Of a stretch of 64,000 bases of DNA, positions 15,841-25,567 are shown in pieces. Under the pieces are notes generated by a model. That model searched no databases and was not told the DNA's origin. It saw only the letters and a program-made list of their open reading frames with translations. Where the stretch lies: positions 1 to 64,000 of the forward strand of contig NZ_JANZXB010000003.1 in the NCBI RefSeq assembly GCF_025371035.1, in the 5' to 3' direction. Each line of letters starts with the position of its first letter. The first letter of the stretch is position 1. The DNA comes from Sphingomonas sp. LC-1 (GTDB lineage: Bacteria > Pseudomonadota > Alphaproteobacteria > Sphingomonadales > Sphingomonadaceae). The position numbers and the translations under genes were made by a program.

Positions 15841-16845
15841 TTAGCGCCCCATCTCGGCCAGCTTGCGCTCCCAGGCCAGCGCATCGCGGACGATGCCGTC
15901 CAGATCGTCGCGCTCGGGACGCCAGGGCAGAGTGGACAGGATCGCGCTATTGTCCGCGACCAGCTCCGCCGGATCGCCCGCACGGCGACCCTCCAGCCGG
16001 CGCTCGATGCTGTGGTTGGTGACGCGATCGACGGCGTCGAGCACTTCGAGGACCGAGAAGCCCCGGCCATAGCCGCAATTGAGCGTGTGGCTTTCGCCCG
16101 GCTGCGCGATCAGCAGTTCCAGCGCGGCGACATGCGCGGCGGCCAGATCGGAGACATGGATGTAATCGCGCACGCCGGTTCCGTCGCGCGTCGGAAAGTC
16201 GGTGCCATAGACGCCCACCGCCTCGCGCTTGCCGATCGCCGCTTCGACCGCGATCTTGATGAGGTGCGTCGCCCCCACCGTCGACTGGCCCGAGCGCCCC
16301 TGCGGGTCCGCCCCCGCGACGTTGAAGTAACGCAGCGCGCAATAGTTGATCGGATGCGCGGCGGCCACGTCCTTCAGCATGATCTCGGTCATCAGCTTGG
16401 ACATGCCATAGGGGTTGATCGGCGCCTTGGGATCGCCCTCCGCCACCGGCACCTTTTCGGGCGTGCCATAGGTTGCGGCGGTCGAGGAGAAGATGAAATG
16501 GGGCACCCCCTCCGCCACCGCGCTTTCGACCAGCGATCGGCTGGCGGCGGTGTTGTTGCGATAATATTTGAGCGGATCGCTGACCGACTCGGGCACCACC
16601 ACCGATCCGGCGAAATGCATGATCGCGCGGACGCGGTGGTCGCGGATGGCGGCGCGCACCTTGTCGTCATCGGCGACGTTCGCCACGACCAGCGACGCGC
16701 GCGGATCGACCGCCCAGTCGAACCCGGTGACCAGGTTGTCGAGCACGACGACCTCATATCCTGCGTCGAGCAGCGCGAGCACGGCATGGCTGCCGATATA
16801 GCCCGCCCCGCCCGTCACCATCACCTTGCCGTCGATCGCCGCCAT
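15841..16845 (-). CDS. galE: UDP-glucose 4-epimerase
   Basis: A 334-aa short-chain dehydrogenase-like epimerase that interconverts UDP-glucose and UDP-galactose using bound NAD. The N-terminus KVMVTGGAGYIGSHAV is the NAD-binding glycine motif. FSSTAATYG supplies the catalytic Ser/Thr and NPYGMSK the YxxxK pair. RYFNVAGADPQGRSG and GTGVRDYIHVSDL are GalE signatures. The ATG at 16845 is chosen because the NAD motif begins 8 residues in; an open frame continues upstream but into a divergent promoter region. It supplies UDP-galactose for surface glycans. Confidence 0.95.
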   Translation of the reverse strand: MAAIDGKVMVTGGAGYIGSHAVLALLDAGYEVVVLDNLVTGFDWAVDPRASLVVANVADDDKVRAAIRDHRVRAIMHFAGSVVVPESVSDPLKYYRNNTAASRSLVESAVAEGVPHFIFSSTAATYGTPEKVPVAEGDPKAPINPYGMSKLMTEIMLKDVAAAHPINYCALRYFNVAGADPQGRSGQSTVGATHLIKIAVEAAIGKREAVGVYGTDFPTRDGTGVRDYIHVSDLAAAHVAALELLIAQPGESHTLNCGYGRGFSVLEVLDAVDRVTNHSIERRLEGRRAGDPAELVADNSAILSTLPWRPERDDLDGIVRDALAWERKLAEMGR

Positions 16846-16923
16846 CACTTTGTCCTCAACCCTTGGATTGCCGTGGCCTAGCGCCTTCCTATCTAAGCAT
16901 ACAAGACGACGAGGAGATTTCGC

Positions 16924-17463
16924 GTGACGGAATATGTGACACTGGCGGGCGGTTGCTTCTGGTGCACCGAGGCGGTGTTCAAGGATGTGATCGGCGTCGA
17001 ATCGGTCGAAAGCGGCTATATCGGCGGTACGGTCCCCAACCCGACCTATAAGCAGGTATGCGGCGGCGATACCGGCCATGCCGAGGCGATCCGTATCGGT
17101 TACGATCCCGAAAGGCTCGACCTGGGCGATCTGCTGGACATCTTCTTCGCGACGCATGATCCGACACAGCTCAATCGCCAGGGCAACGATGTTGGCACGC
17201 AATATCGCTCGGCCATGTTCCCGGCGGACGAGGCGCAGGAGACGGCGATGAAGGCCGCTCTGGAGCGGGCCCAGGCGGGCTCGGACAAGCCAATCGTCAC
17301 CACCCTGGAGCCGATGGCTGAGTGGTATCCCGCGGAGGATTACCATCAGGATTATTGGGAAACCTCGGGGCGGTCGAACCCCTATTGCATGGCGGTGATC
17401 CCGCCCAAGCTGCAAAAGCTGCGCAAGAGCTTCGCCGCGCGGTCCAAGGCGGTGACCGCCTGA
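16924..17463 (+). CDS. msrA: Peptide methionine-(S)-S-oxide reductase
   Basis: A 179-aa enzyme that reduces the S-epimer of oxidised methionine in proteins. The catalytic motif GGCFWCTEAVF (Cys11) is near the N-terminus, followed by GYIGGTVPNPTYKQVCGGDTGHAE-type MsrA signatures and the C-terminal EDYHQDYW. The start is GTG at 16924 with GAGGAG upstream. It is divergent from galE across a 78-bp region that must hold both promoters. Cytoplasmic oxidative-damage repair. Confidence 0.96.
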   Translation: MTEYVTLAGGCFWCTEAVFKDVIGVESVESGYIGGTVPNPTYKQVCGGDTGHAEAIRIGYDPERLDLGDLLDIFFATHDPTQLNRQGNDVGTQYRSAMFPADEAQETAMKAALERAQAGSDKPIVTTLEPMAEWYPAEDYHQDYWETSGRSNPYCMAVIPPKLQKLRKSFAARSKAVTA

Positions 17464-17492
17464 TCCCGCCTGGGTCGAGGTCGGAGCGTGCG

Positions 17493-17564
17493 CTTCGACT
17501 TCGCTTAGGCCGAACGGAGCTTTGGCCTAGAGCCGGCCTCCGTTCGGTCTGAGCGAAGTCGAAG
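17493..17564. repeat. Palindromic intergenic repeat (REP-like)
   Basis: Two 27-bp arms (17493-17519 and 17538-17564, starting CTTCGACTTCGCT and ending AGCGAAGTCGAAG) pair with two mismatches around an 18-nt spacer. It sits between convergent msrA and the Sua5 gene, so it may also terminate both transcripts. A single related arm occurs at 59751. Confidence 0.75.
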
Positions 17565-17591
17565 GCCAAGGGAATAGCCGAGCCAAAGCCC

Positions 17592-18527
17592 CTACCGCGT
17601 CGCCGCGCGCCGCAGACGATCGTTGATCGCGTGCCCGATCCCCTCGATTGGGATCGGCGCGATGGCGAGCCTAGGCCGGTCGCTGGCATCGGCGCGGTGG
17701 AGGGCGTCGAACAGCCGCGCTGCCGCCTCCACCGGATCGCCGCTGGCGGACAGGCTGTCCTGACCCTTCACCGCGCCAAATCCGATCAGCCATTCGTCCG
17801 CCGCCGCCTGCGTCGCATTCAGCCTTAGGGGTTTGCGGGGAGCATAATGGCTGGCGAGTTGCCCCGGCGCGGTCACGATGGCGGGGGCCTGCGGACCCTG
17901 CTCGACATCGCCCAGCACCTGGGTCAGCATCGCCGCCGTGACGGGGCCGGGGCGCAGGATGGTACGACCCGCCACGATGGTCGATTCCAGTCCGGCTTCG
18001 GTCGCGCCATCGTCGAGGATCGGAACGGCGGGGCCCAGGCTAGCGCGGACATGCGCGGCGCGGGTCGGGCTGATCCCGCCGCTGGCATTGGCGGAGGGCG
18101 CGGCAAGCGGTCGGCCGCTGGCCGCCAGCAGGGCCTGCATCGCGCGGTGGCGCGGCAGGCGGATCGCCACCGTATCCAGCCCCGCCGTCACCAGCGAGGC
18201 GATGCCCGCGTCTTTTCGCAGCGGGCGCACCAGCGTCAGCGGACCGGGCCAGAATGCCTCGGCCAGCGCCAGCGCATCGGCATCGAATTCGGCCAGCGCC
18301 CGCGCCGCCGCCAGATCGGGCACATGGACGATCAGGGGATTGAACGAGGGCCGCCCCTTCGCCGCATAGATGCGCGCGACCGCCGCCGCATCGGTGGCGT
18401 CGGCGGCCAAGCCATAGACCGTCTCGGTCGGAACCGCGACGATGCCCCCCGCCGCGATCGCATCGGCGGCGGCGCGGATCGCAGGAGGAGAGAAGGCCAG
18501 GGTCGGGTCGTGGTCGGGAAAGCGCAT
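17592..18527 (-). CDS. L-threonylcarbamoyladenylate synthase (Sua5/YwlC type)
   Basis: A 311-aa protein that makes threonylcarbamoyl-AMP for the universal t6A37 tRNA modification. The N-terminal YrdC-like domain (about 1-200) has GGIVAVPTETVYGLAADA, KGRPSFNPLIVHV and APSANASGGISPT. The C-terminal part after about 210 (GQLASHYAPRKPLRL) is the Sua5 extension, which separates it from short TsaC proteins. Monocistronic and convergent with msrA across the palindromic repeat. Confidence 0.93.
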   Translation of the reverse strand: MRFPDHDPTLAFSPPAIRAAADAIAAGGIVAVPTETVYGLAADATDAAAVARIYAAKGRPSFNPLIVHVPDLAAARALAEFDADALALAEAFWPGPLTLVRPLRKDAGIASLVTAGLDTVAIRLPRHRAMQALLAASGRPLAAPSANASGGISPTRAAHVRASLGPAVPILDDGATEAGLESTIVAGRTILRPGPVTAAMLTQVLGDVEQGPQAPAIVTAPGQLASHYAPRKPLRLNATQAAADEWLIGFGAVKGQDSLSASGDPVEAAARLFDALHRADASDRPRLAIAPIPIEGIGHAINDRLRRAATR

Positions 18528-18623
18528 GGTCGCGCGGCGCTATACCCGTTCGAAGGCTACACGATAAGGGGTACGGAGCCTCCCCCTTCGACAATCGGCA
18601 TCCGGCATCCTATCTGGCGGATC

Positions 18624-19442
18624 ATGTTCGATCTCGATTCCTATCTCGCCCGTATCGCCCTTCCGTCGCGTGTCACTGTCGATGCCGAGGGGCTGGCCCG
18701 GTTGCAATGGGCGCACCGTCTGGCCATTCCGTTCGAGAATCTCGATGTGCGTCTGGGCCGCGCGATCGCGATCGACAGCGACAGCGTCTTCGCCAAGCTG
18801 GTGACGGCCAAGCGTGGCGGATATTGCTTCGAGCAGAACCGATTGTTCCTCGACGCGCTGGCCGCGCATGGCTTTGCCGCGCGACCGCTGCTCGCGCGCG
18901 TCTGGCTGCGCGCGAGCGACGTGCCGCCGACCACCCATACATTCAGCCTGGTGCATATCGACGGACAGGACTGGATCGCCGATGCGGGTTTCGGGGGCAG
19001 CTATTCGCCGCCCATGCCCCTGATCGAAGGGGCCGAGGCCACCGCCCCGGACGGCGCGCGCTTTCGCTTGGTCGGCGATCCCCAGCATGGCTGGATGCTG
19101 CTGCGCGCCGGTCATCCGGGGCACACCGATGGCCGTTCGACGGGTGAGGGGTGGGAGCCGCAATATAGCTTCACCACCGATCATGTCTGGGATGCCGACC
19201 TGTCGATGGGCAATCACTGGACCTCGACTGCCGAGGACAGCCGGTTTCGGCAGGCCAATATCGTCAGCATCATCCTGCCGCACGGCTTCGCCTCGCTGAC
19301 CGACCGCCATTATCGCCGCCGCGTCGGCCAGGACGAGACGAGCGCGACGCTGAGCGATCCGCGGGTCTATCGGATGCGGATGAGCCTGATGTTCGGCATC
19401 GACCTTACCGCCGACGAGACGGCGAGCCTGTTCGCCAACTGA
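18624..19442 (+). CDS. nat: Arylamine N-acetyltransferase
   Basis: A 272-aa member of the NAT family, which moves acetyl from acetyl-CoA to arylamines and hydrazines through a cysteine intermediate. The catalytic triad is visible: Cys68 in KRGGYCFEQN, His104 in TTHTFSLVH and Asp119 in IADAGFGG. IPFENLDVRLG near the start is conserved. The ATG at 18624 is chosen to start at MFDLDSYLARI; the frame is open upstream but shows no NAT similarity there. It is divergent from the Sua5 gene by about 97 bp. Confidence 0.93.
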   Translation: MFDLDSYLARIALPSRVTVDAEGLARLQWAHRLAIPFENLDVRLGRAIAIDSDSVFAKLVTAKRGGYCFEQNRLFLDALAAHGFAARPLLARVWLRASDVPPTTHTFSLVHIDGQDWIADAGFGGSYSPPMPLIEGAEATAPDGARFRLVGDPQHGWMLLRAGHPGHTDGRSTGEGWEPQYSFTTDHVWDADLSMGNHWTSTAEDSRFRQANIVSIILPHGFASLTDRHYRRRVGQDETSATLSDPRVYRMRMSLMFGIDLTADETASLFAN

Positions 19443-19928
19443 TTGAATCGGCTGGTGATGCCCTGGCCCGACTCGCTATTTCCAAATGATGGCGAGTCGG
19501 ATCGGCGCCCGAAACCTCTGAGCGGCACTAAATCCTTTGCAGAATCTGCGATGATTTATCGACCGGTTGTATCCTATTGCCATGGTTCTTCGGCGGAATC
19601 GCCGAAGCCGGGTTGCGGGCGACCCTGTCTCGAATCGGTGTAAGCCTTTCAAATATCGAGAATATGTCCGGGTGGTGCCCTGTCGAATGGGCCGTCTGTC
19701 CATTTTTGCCACCAAAACGGTTACATTTAAGCCGGAATTTACCTTCCTTCCCTATACCCCTGAATGGGCTTGGGGAATTTTAGATCAAGCGGCGGATTAC
19801 GGCGCGGTGCCGATGCTAAGCTGCGGGGCGACAAGATCTCCATTGGGTAACACCCTGTCTTTTTAAGTATCTGATCCCCGCCACAGGCATGTCCTGCGGT
19901 GCCAGACCTTTTGCGAGGAAAAAACATC
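19443..19928. other. 486-bp region upstream of the chemotaxis operon
   Basis: No convincing gene. The sequence is AT-richer than its surroundings (for example around 19550-19740) and probably contains the promoter of the che operon. I could not find a clear flagellar sigma-28 pair, so the promoter class is left open. Confidence 0.4.
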
Positions 19929-20243
19929 ATGTCGATCACTGTGGTGATGGCAAGCGAGAATTTGTGCCTGCCGAATATCGGCACGCTTGCCGAAGAGCTG
20001 CGCACTGCGATCGCGCCGGCTGCGACGGTCCGACTGGACCTGTCCGCCGTTACCGCCCCCGATCTGAGCGTGATCCAGCTGGTGCAGGCCGCGCGGGTCA
20101 GCGCGGCGCGGGCGGATTGCGACTTCGCGCTGGCCGCCCCGGTGGGCGAGACCTTTCGTGCGCTTCTCGACCGGGCGGGATTCTTGCCCGGCACCACCCC
20201 CGATCACCTTCCTTTCTGGTTCCACGGAGACACCGTTCAATGA
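19929..20243 (+). CDS. STAS-domain protein, first gene of the chemotaxis operon
   Basis: A 104-aa protein with the STAS layout: beta-strand, LRTAIAPAATVRLDLSAVTA (strand plus the conserved Asp-Leu-Ser), LSVIQLVQAARVSAA helix and a C-terminal FRALLDRAGF. It resembles SpoIIAA-type anti-sigma antagonists but lacks an obvious DSxG phosphorylated serine motif (the site reads PDLSVIQ, where Ser could serve). GAGG precedes the ATG. It overlaps cheY by ATGA, so its job is probably within chemosensory signalling, as in che operons that carry a STAS protein. Partner unknown. Confidence 0.75.
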   Translation: MSITVVMASENLCLPNIGTLAEELRTAIAPAATVRLDLSAVTAPDLSVIQLVQAARVSAARADCDFALAAPVGETFRALLDRAGFLPGTTPDHLPFWFHGDTVQ

Positions 20244-20608
20244 GCGCTTCCATCCTTACCGTCGACGACAGCGCCAGCCTGCGCATGGCGATCCGCATCG
20301 CCCTGACCGGCGCGGGTTATGCCGTGACCGAGGCCGCCGACGGCGCCGAGGGGCTGGCCAAGGCGAGCGCCACCCGCTTCGACCTGATCGTCACCGATCT
20401 CAACATGCCCAATATGGACGGATTGGAGATGATCCGCGCGCTGCGCCAGCAGCCGTCGCAGGCGGGCGTGCCGATCATCTTCCTGACCACCGAGTCGGAT
20501 GACGCGATGAAGGCGCAGGCCAAGGCGGCGGGCGCGACCGGCTGGCTGGTCAAGCCGTTCCAGCCCGAACAGCTGATCCGCGTCGCGCAGAAGGTCCTGG
20601 CCCGGTGA
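20240..20608 (+). CDS. cheY: CheY-like single-domain response regulator
   Basis: A 122-aa receiver domain. The acidic pair is Asp9-Asp10 (LTVDDSAS), the phosphorylated Asp53 sits in VTDLNMPNMDG, the conserved Thr in FLTTES and Lys in WLVKPF. It takes phosphate from CheA and should act on the flagellar motor or, in a twin-CheY system, as a phosphate sink. It overlaps the STAS gene upstream by 4 bp and cheA downstream by 4 bp. Confidence 0.93.
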   Translation: MSASILTVDDSASLRMAIRIALTGAGYAVTEAADGAEGLAKASATRFDLIVTDLNMPNMDGLEMIRALRQQPSQAGVPIIFLTTESDDAMKAQAKAAGATGWLVKPFQPEQLIRVAQKVLAR

Positions 20609-22581
20609 GCGGCGAGGATCCGACGGCCGCCTTCCGGATCGAGGCGGGCGAGCTTCTGGAGCAGGTCGAACAGGGTCTGCTCGATCTGGGGCATCGGCTG
20701 GACGATATGGGTCTGGTCAACGCCGTGTTCCGGGGGCTCCACACCCTGAAGGGTTCGGGCGCGATGTTCGGCTTCGACAAGCTGGCGGCCTTCACCCATC
20801 ATTGCGAAACCGCGTTCGACCGGGTGCGCAAGGGCGATGTCCGTGCAACGCAGGACTTGGTCTCGGTCATCCTGTCGGCGGGCGATCATATGCGCGCGCT
20901 GGTCGAGGGCGATGCGCCCGAAGACGAGGGGCAGGCGATCCTGGCCCGGCTGTCGGCGGCGGTCGATGCGGCGGCGGGAGGCGGAGCACCTGCCTCGGTC
21001 GCGGCGGCCCCGGCGAAACAGGGCTGGACCCTGTCCTTCCGCCTGCCGCCCGATGCAATGGCCAATGGCACCAATCCACTGGCGCTGCTGGACGAGCTGC
21101 GCGATCTGGGCGAGGCAGAGATCGTCGCGCGGATCGACGACATTCCCGCGCTCGACGACCTCGACCCGGCGCATTGCGTCATCGGTTGGGACTGCACGCT
21201 GATCGGCGACATTTCGCGCGAGGCGATCGAGGACGTCTTCCTGTTCGTCATGGACGATATGGAGATCACCATCACCCCGCTCGCGGTCGAACAGCCCGAG
21301 CCGGAGGCGATCGTAGAGGTCGCACCCGTTGCGGAAAGCGCCGTTCCGACGCCGCCCGTCGCCGCCAATGACGCCCCGGCCCGGACCACCGCCGCGAACC
21401 GCGGGCAGGGCGAACATGTCCGCGTCCCCGCCGAACGGCTGGACGAGCTGATGGACCGGGTCGGCGAACTCGTCATCGCGCAGAGCCGGTTGTCGCAGCT
21501 TGCCGGGCATGGCCAGGACCTCAGCCTGCGCTCTGTCTCGGAAGAGATCGAACGGCTGGCGGGCGAGATGCGCGACACGATGATGATCCTGCGCATGGTG
21601 CCGGTCTCGACGCTGTTCGGCCGTTTCCGTCGCCTGATCCACGATCTGGCGAACGAGACCGGCAAGGCGATCGAGCTGGTTACCGAGGGCGAGGCGACCG
21701 AAGTTGACAAGACCGTCATCGAGCGGCTGTTCGACCCGCTTGTCCATATCATCCGCAACAGTTGCGACCATGGCCTGGAAAAGGCCGAGGATCGTGTCGC
21801 GGCGGGCAAGCCGGCCAGCGGCCTCATCCGCCTCAGCGCGCATCAGGCGGGCGGCGAGGTCCTCATCACCATCACCGACGACGGGCGCGGCATCGACCGC
21901 GATCGGGTCCGCGCCAAGGCAGAGGCCAATGGCCTGATCCAGCCGGGGCAGGTGGTCAGCGAGGACGAACTGCTCGGCCTGATCTTCCATCCCGGCTTTT
22001 CGACGGCGGCGCAGGTGACCAACCTGTCTGGGCGCGGCGTCGGCATGGACGTGGTCAAGCGTACGATCGAAAGCCTGCGCGGCTCGATCGACGTGAAGAG
22101 CGTGCCCGGCCAGGGTTCGACCATCACGCTGCGCATCCCGCTGACGCTGGCGATCATCGAGGGGCTGCTCGTCCGGGTGGGCGAGGGGCGCTACGTCATC
22201 CCGCTCGCGGCGGTCGAGGAATGCCTGGAGCTGTCGCTGGAGGAAGATCTGCGCTCGCGCGGGCGCAGCATCATCACGCTGCGCGAACGCCTCGTGCCCT
22301 TCCTGCGGCTGCGCGACCTGTTCGACACCGGGACCAGGCCCGACACCTATCAGAAGATCGTCGTGGTCGGCACCGGGGCGGAGCGGGTCGGTCTGGTCGT
22401 CGACCAGATCATCGGCAACCACCAGACGGTGATCAAGGCGATGTCGCCGCTTCACCGCAACGTCGCCGCCTTTGCCGGCGCGACCATCCTGGGCGACGGT
22501 TCGGTCGCCCTGATCCTCGACATCGCCCAGCTCATCGCGCTGAGCCAGCCCCGGGAGGAGCGGCGTCTCGCCGCTGGATAA
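20605..22581 (+). CDS. cheA: Chemotaxis histidine kinase CheA
   Basis: A 658-aa kinase that phosphorylates CheY and CheB under receptor control. Hpt domain: residues 1-110, with phospho-acceptor His46 in GLHTLKGSGAMFGF. A linker and P2-like region (about 140-230) and a Pro/Ala-rich linker (about 240-280) follow. The dimerisation helices are at about 290-345 and the HATPase at about 350-520, with N box HIIRNSCDHGLE, G1 DDGRGID and G2 GRGVGMDVV. The CheW-like regulatory domain runs from about 520 to the end. GTG start at 20605, overlapping cheY. 4 bp separate it from cheW. Confidence 0.96.
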   Translation: MSGEDPTAAFRIEAGELLEQVEQGLLDLGHRLDDMGLVNAVFRGLHTLKGSGAMFGFDKLAAFTHHCETAFDRVRKGDVRATQDLVSVILSAGDHMRALVEGDAPEDEGQAILARLSAAVDAAAGGGAPASVAAAPAKQGWTLSFRLPPDAMANGTNPLALLDELRDLGEAEIVARIDDIPALDDLDPAHCVIGWDCTLIGDISREAIEDVFLFVMDDMEITITPLAVEQPEPEAIVEVAPVAESAVPTPPVAANDAPARTTAANRGQGEHVRVPAERLDELMDRVGELVIAQSRLSQLAGHGQDLSLRSVSEEIERLAGEMRDTMMILRMVPVSTLFGRFRRLIHDLANETGKAIELVTEGEATEVDKTVIERLFDPLVHIIRNSCDHGLEKAEDRVAAGKPASGLIRLSAHQAGGEVLITITDDGRGIDRDRVRAKAEANGLIQPGQVVSEDELLGLIFHPGFSTAAQVTNLSGRGVGMDVVKRTIESLRGSIDVKSVPGQGSTITLRIPLTLAIIEGLLVRVGEGRYVIPLAAVEECLELSLEEDLRSRGRSIITLRERLVPFLRLRDLFDTGTRPDTYQKIVVVGTGAERVGLVVDQIIGNHQTVIKAMSPLHRNVAAFAGATILGDGSVALILDIAQLIALSQPREERRLAAG

Positions 22582-22585
22582 GCCC

Positions 22586-23089
22586 ATGCCCTATCACAAA
22601 GTACCCAATTGGACGCCCGGGAACGGCCTGGAGGTCCTGACCTTCGGTCTGGGCGGCGAAACCTTCGCGCTGGAAGCGGGCATCGTCCGCGAAATCCTGG
22701 ACATGATGCCCGTGACCAAGGTGCCCGGCGCCGATGCGCTGGCCGCCGCCGTCATCAACTTTCGCGGCCGCATCGTACCGCTGGCCGATCTGCGCGGTTC
22801 GTTCGGGATGGAGGCGCACGCCACCACCGCCGACAGCCGGATCATCGTGATCGAACTGGACATGGACGGCAACCCGATCCTGATCGGGCTGGCTGCCGAC
22901 CGCGTCAACGAGGTCACGGTTCTGCACGCTGGCGATGCCGAGGAGGCACCCGTCATCGGCATGCGCTGGCCGCGGGACCATGTCCGCTGCCTGGTGCGGC
23001 GAGAAGGCGACGTCGTCGTCCTGCCCGACCTGCCAGCACTTTTCGCGCGGCTCACCGCGCACGCAACCGAAGCAGTTAGCGTCCACTGA
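22586..23089 (+). CDS. cheW: CheW adaptor (first of three)
   Basis: A 167-aa CheW scaffold that links receptors to CheA. Characteristic segments are [43 protein letters not shown] and [11 protein letters not shown]. It lies 4 bp after cheA and 28 bp before an MCP gene. It differs clearly from the two later CheW proteins, which are near copies of each other, so this is likely the core CheW. Confidence 0.93.
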   Translation: MPYHKVPNWTPGNGLEVLTFGLGGETFALEAGIVREILDMMPVTKVPGADALAAAVINFRGRIVPLADLRGSFGMEAHATTADSRIIVIELDMDGNPILIGLAADRVNEVTVLHAGDAEEAPVIGMRWPRDHVRCLVRREGDVVVLPDLPALFARLTAHATEAVSVH

Positions 23090-23117
23090 TCTTCAACTTT
23101 TCGGGGGGAACCCAGAC

Positions 23118-24923
23118 ATGCGAGCAACGATCAAAGTAAAATTGGCGGTGAGCTATGCCGTCATCATCGCGCTGATGCTGGCTGTGGTCGGCGTCGGAGT
23201 AGTCAAGCTCAGTGCGCTCAACACGGCGATCAGCGAGGTCATCGCCGGTCCGGCAAAGCGTCTCGAAATCGCGCTCAACGTCAATGAGCGGATGAACAGG
23301 ACACTGCGCGTCGAAAAGAACATGGCGCTGACCGAAGACATCGCGCTGACCCAGAAGTTCGACAGCGAGGACCTGAAGGTCCGTAACGAGACCCGTGCGC
23401 TGATCGCGCAGGGCATCAGCATCGCGACGACCGAAGGCAAGCCGCGCTGGATGCAGGTTCAGGCGCTGTTCGACCAATATGTGCCTATCAACGACGAGGT
23501 CCGTCGTCTCGCCCTGCTCAACAAGAATGCGGAAGCCGGGCAGATTTCGATCACCAAGTCGCGCGAGATCGCAGGGGCCATGTCCGATCAGCTCGACCAG
23601 CTCGTCGGCGTTGCGCAGGACGGCATGAAGCAGGCCGATGCCGAGACGAATGCCGAATATGCCCAGGCACGCAACGTCCTGATCAGCACGGCTGTCGTGG
23701 CGCTGCTCGTCGCCCTCGGGGGAGCGTTCTGGATTTCGCGGCTGATTTCGCAGGGCCTCAACAAGGTATCCATTGCGCTGGACGCAGTGGCCATTGGTGA
23801 CCTCAGCCAGGACGTCGCCGTCACCTCGAACGACGAGATCAAGGATCTGGTCGATACGGTGAACCGGATGACCGGGGCACTGCGGGAAAGCGCGCAGTTG
23901 GCCGATACGATCGCCAGCGGTGACCTGACCGTCAACCACACGCCGCTGTCGGACAAGGATACGCTGGGCCATGCGCTGGTCGCCATGGTCGAGCGTCTGC
24001 GCGGCGTCGTCGGCGATGCCACCCAGGCGGCGCAGAATGTCGCGGCGGGCAGCCAGCAGCTATCGTCTTCGTCGGAGCAGGTGAGCCAGGGCGCGACCGA
24101 ACAGGCCGCCGCCGCCGAGGAAGCCTCTGCCTCGATGGAACAGATGGCCGCCAACATCAAGCAGAACGCCGACAACGCGACTCAGACCGAGAAGATCGCG
24201 CGTCAGTCGTCGCAGGACGCCGAGATCAGCGGCCAGGCGGTCGACAAGGCGGTCATCGCGATGCGCACCATCGCCGAGAAGATCGGCATCGTGCAGGAGA
24301 TCGCCCGCCAGACCGATCTGCTGGCGCTGAACGCGGCCGTCGAGGCGGCCCGCGCTGGCGAACATGGTCGCGGTTTCGCGGTCGTCGCCGCCGAGGTCCG
24401 CAAGCTGGCCGAGCGCAGCCAGTCGGCGGCGGCCGAGATCAGCGGCATGTCGTCCGATACCGTCACCGCCGCGACCCAGGCGGGCGAGATGCTGACCAGG
24501 CTGGTGCCCGACATCCGTCGCACCGCGGAACTGGTTGCCGAGATCAGCGCGGCCTGCCGCGAACAGGACATCGGGGCGGTCCAGATCAACGAAGCGATCC
24601 AGCAGCTCGACAAGGTGACCCAGCAGAACGCCTCGGCCTCCGAGCAGATCTCGTCCACCTCGGAAGAGCTGGCCAGCCAGGCCGAGGAATTGCAGGAGAG
24701 CATCGCCTATTTCCGGGTCGAGAAGGCTCGGCATGCGGCTCCGGCACGTTCGGCGGCGGCACGGAAGCCCGCCGCTCGTCCGGTGGTTGCCAAGGCCAAG
24801 GTCAAGGCTGCGCCAGGTGCCGGTTCGGTCGCCGACCAGCAGGCCCGGGTGCGCGGTTTCGCACTCGACCTGACCAATGGTGGCCCGGACGGCGAGGATG
24901 CCGAGTTCGGACGCGCCGCGTGA
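23118..24923 (+). CDS. Methyl-accepting chemotaxis protein, tandem HAMP (copy A)
   Basis: A 601-aa receptor. TM1 is at about residues 10-32, followed by a four-helix-bundle-type sensor with [12 protein letters not shown], and TM2 at about 190-212. HAMP starts near 213, and a second HAMP-like unit follows ([12 protein letters not shown]..., about 265-305). The signalling domain tip is [20 protein letters not shown]. It ends [13 protein letters not shown]. The ATG at 23118 has GGGGGAA upstream; the frame is open earlier but overlaps cheW. Its last 300 residues are nearly identical to the receptor at 25568. Overlaps the next cheW by ATG/GTGA. Confidence 0.94.
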   Translation: MRATIKVKLAVSYAVIIALMLAVVGVGVVKLSALNTAISEVIAGPAKRLEIALNVNERMNRTLRVEKNMALTEDIALTQKFDSEDLKVRNETRALIAQGISIATTEGKPRWMQVQALFDQYVPINDEVRRLALLNKNAEAGQISITKSREIAGAMSDQLDQLVGVAQDGMKQADAETNAEYAQARNVLISTAVVALLVALGGAFWISRLISQGLNKVSIALDAVAIGDLSQDVAVTSNDEIKDLVDTVNRMTGALRESAQLADTIASGDLTVNHTPLSDKDTLGHALVAMVERLRGVVGDATQAAQNVAAGSQQLSSSSEQVSQGATEQAAAAEEASASMEQMAANIKQNADNATQTEKIARQSSQDAEISGQAVDKAVIAMRTIAEKIGIVQEIARQTDLLALNAAVEAARAGEHGRGFAVVAAEVRKLAERSQSAAAEISGMSSDTVTAATQAGEMLTRLVPDIRRTAELVAEISAACREQDIGAVQINEAIQQLDKVTQQNASASEQISSTSEELASQAEELQESIAYFRVEKARHAAPARSAAARKPAARPVVAKAKVKAAPGAGSVADQQARVRGFALDLTNGGPDGEDAEFGRAA

Positions 24924-25405
24924 GCGCGGGGGGCGACATGCAGGTCGTGGTCTTCGGACTGGGGGCGGAGGAATTCGCCCTCCCCGTGACCACGGTGCGC
25001 GAGATCCTGGATCACCGGACGGCGTACCGGGTGCCGCATGCGCCCGACTGGTTCCTAGGGCTGACCGATGTGCGCGGAAGCTCGGTCCCGATGGTCGACC
25101 TGCGCGTCCGGCTGGGCCTCCCGCCGGTCGAGGCGACGCTGACCACCCGGGTTCTGGTGGTCGACATGGCCGGTACCGATGGGCAGCCGCTTTCGCTGGG
25201 GTTGATGGTCGACCGGGTGCTCGATGTCAGCACCTTTGGCGCCGACGCGGTCGAAGGGGCGCCCGATCTTGGCGGGCGCTGGCGGTCGGACCAGATCGTC
25301 GCGATCCTTCGGCGCGGCGCAGGATTCGTCGCGCTGCTCGATCCGGCGCTGCTGTTCGCCGCCGATGACCTGGACGCTGGCCTGTCCATCGCGGCGGCGG
25401 CGTAA
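24920..25405 (+). CDS. CheW adaptor (duplicated pair, copy A)
   Basis: A 161-aa CheW domain beginning [20 protein letters not shown], with [35 protein letters not shown] and [15 protein letters not shown] start overlapping the preceding MCP stop, so receptor and adaptor are coupled. The first 50 residues match the CheW at 27262 almost exactly; the ends diverge. A 160-bp AT-rich gap follows before the next receptor gene and could hold an internal promoter. Confidence 0.93.
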   Translation: MSAGGDMQVVVFGLGAEEFALPVTTVREILDHRTAYRVPHAPDWFLGLTDVRGSSVPMVDLRVRLGLPPVEATLTTRVLVVDMAGTDGQPLSLGLMVDRVLDVSTFGADAVEGAPDLGGRWRSDQIVAILRRGAGFVALLDPALLFAADDLDAGLSIAAAA

Positions 25406-25567
25406 CTCCTCCGGCGCGGTCCGGATCAATCGCCGATCGGCAGGCGCGGACGCGCGGCGTCGCGGTCGCCCTGAACCAATAATTCAGTAATTCAAACTAT
25501 GCTCTCGGTGAAATTCGAAGAGCGAATTCCATAATTTCCAAGAATTGAATTCAAGCGGGGGTGTGTG

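Noticed and set aside
15841-17415. N-terminal extension of galE by 190 codons
   Set aside because: The extra part is antisense to msrA and has no similarity to GalE; the NAD-binding motif begins right after the ATG at 16845.
17847-19442. N-terminal extension of the arylamine N-acetyltransferase
   Set aside because: The added 259 codons are antisense to the Sua5 gene; the NAT fold begins at 18624.
20317-22587. A 756-codon minus-strand open frame
   Set aside because: Antisense to cheA and cheY, with an Arg/Asp-rich composition and no recognisable domain.
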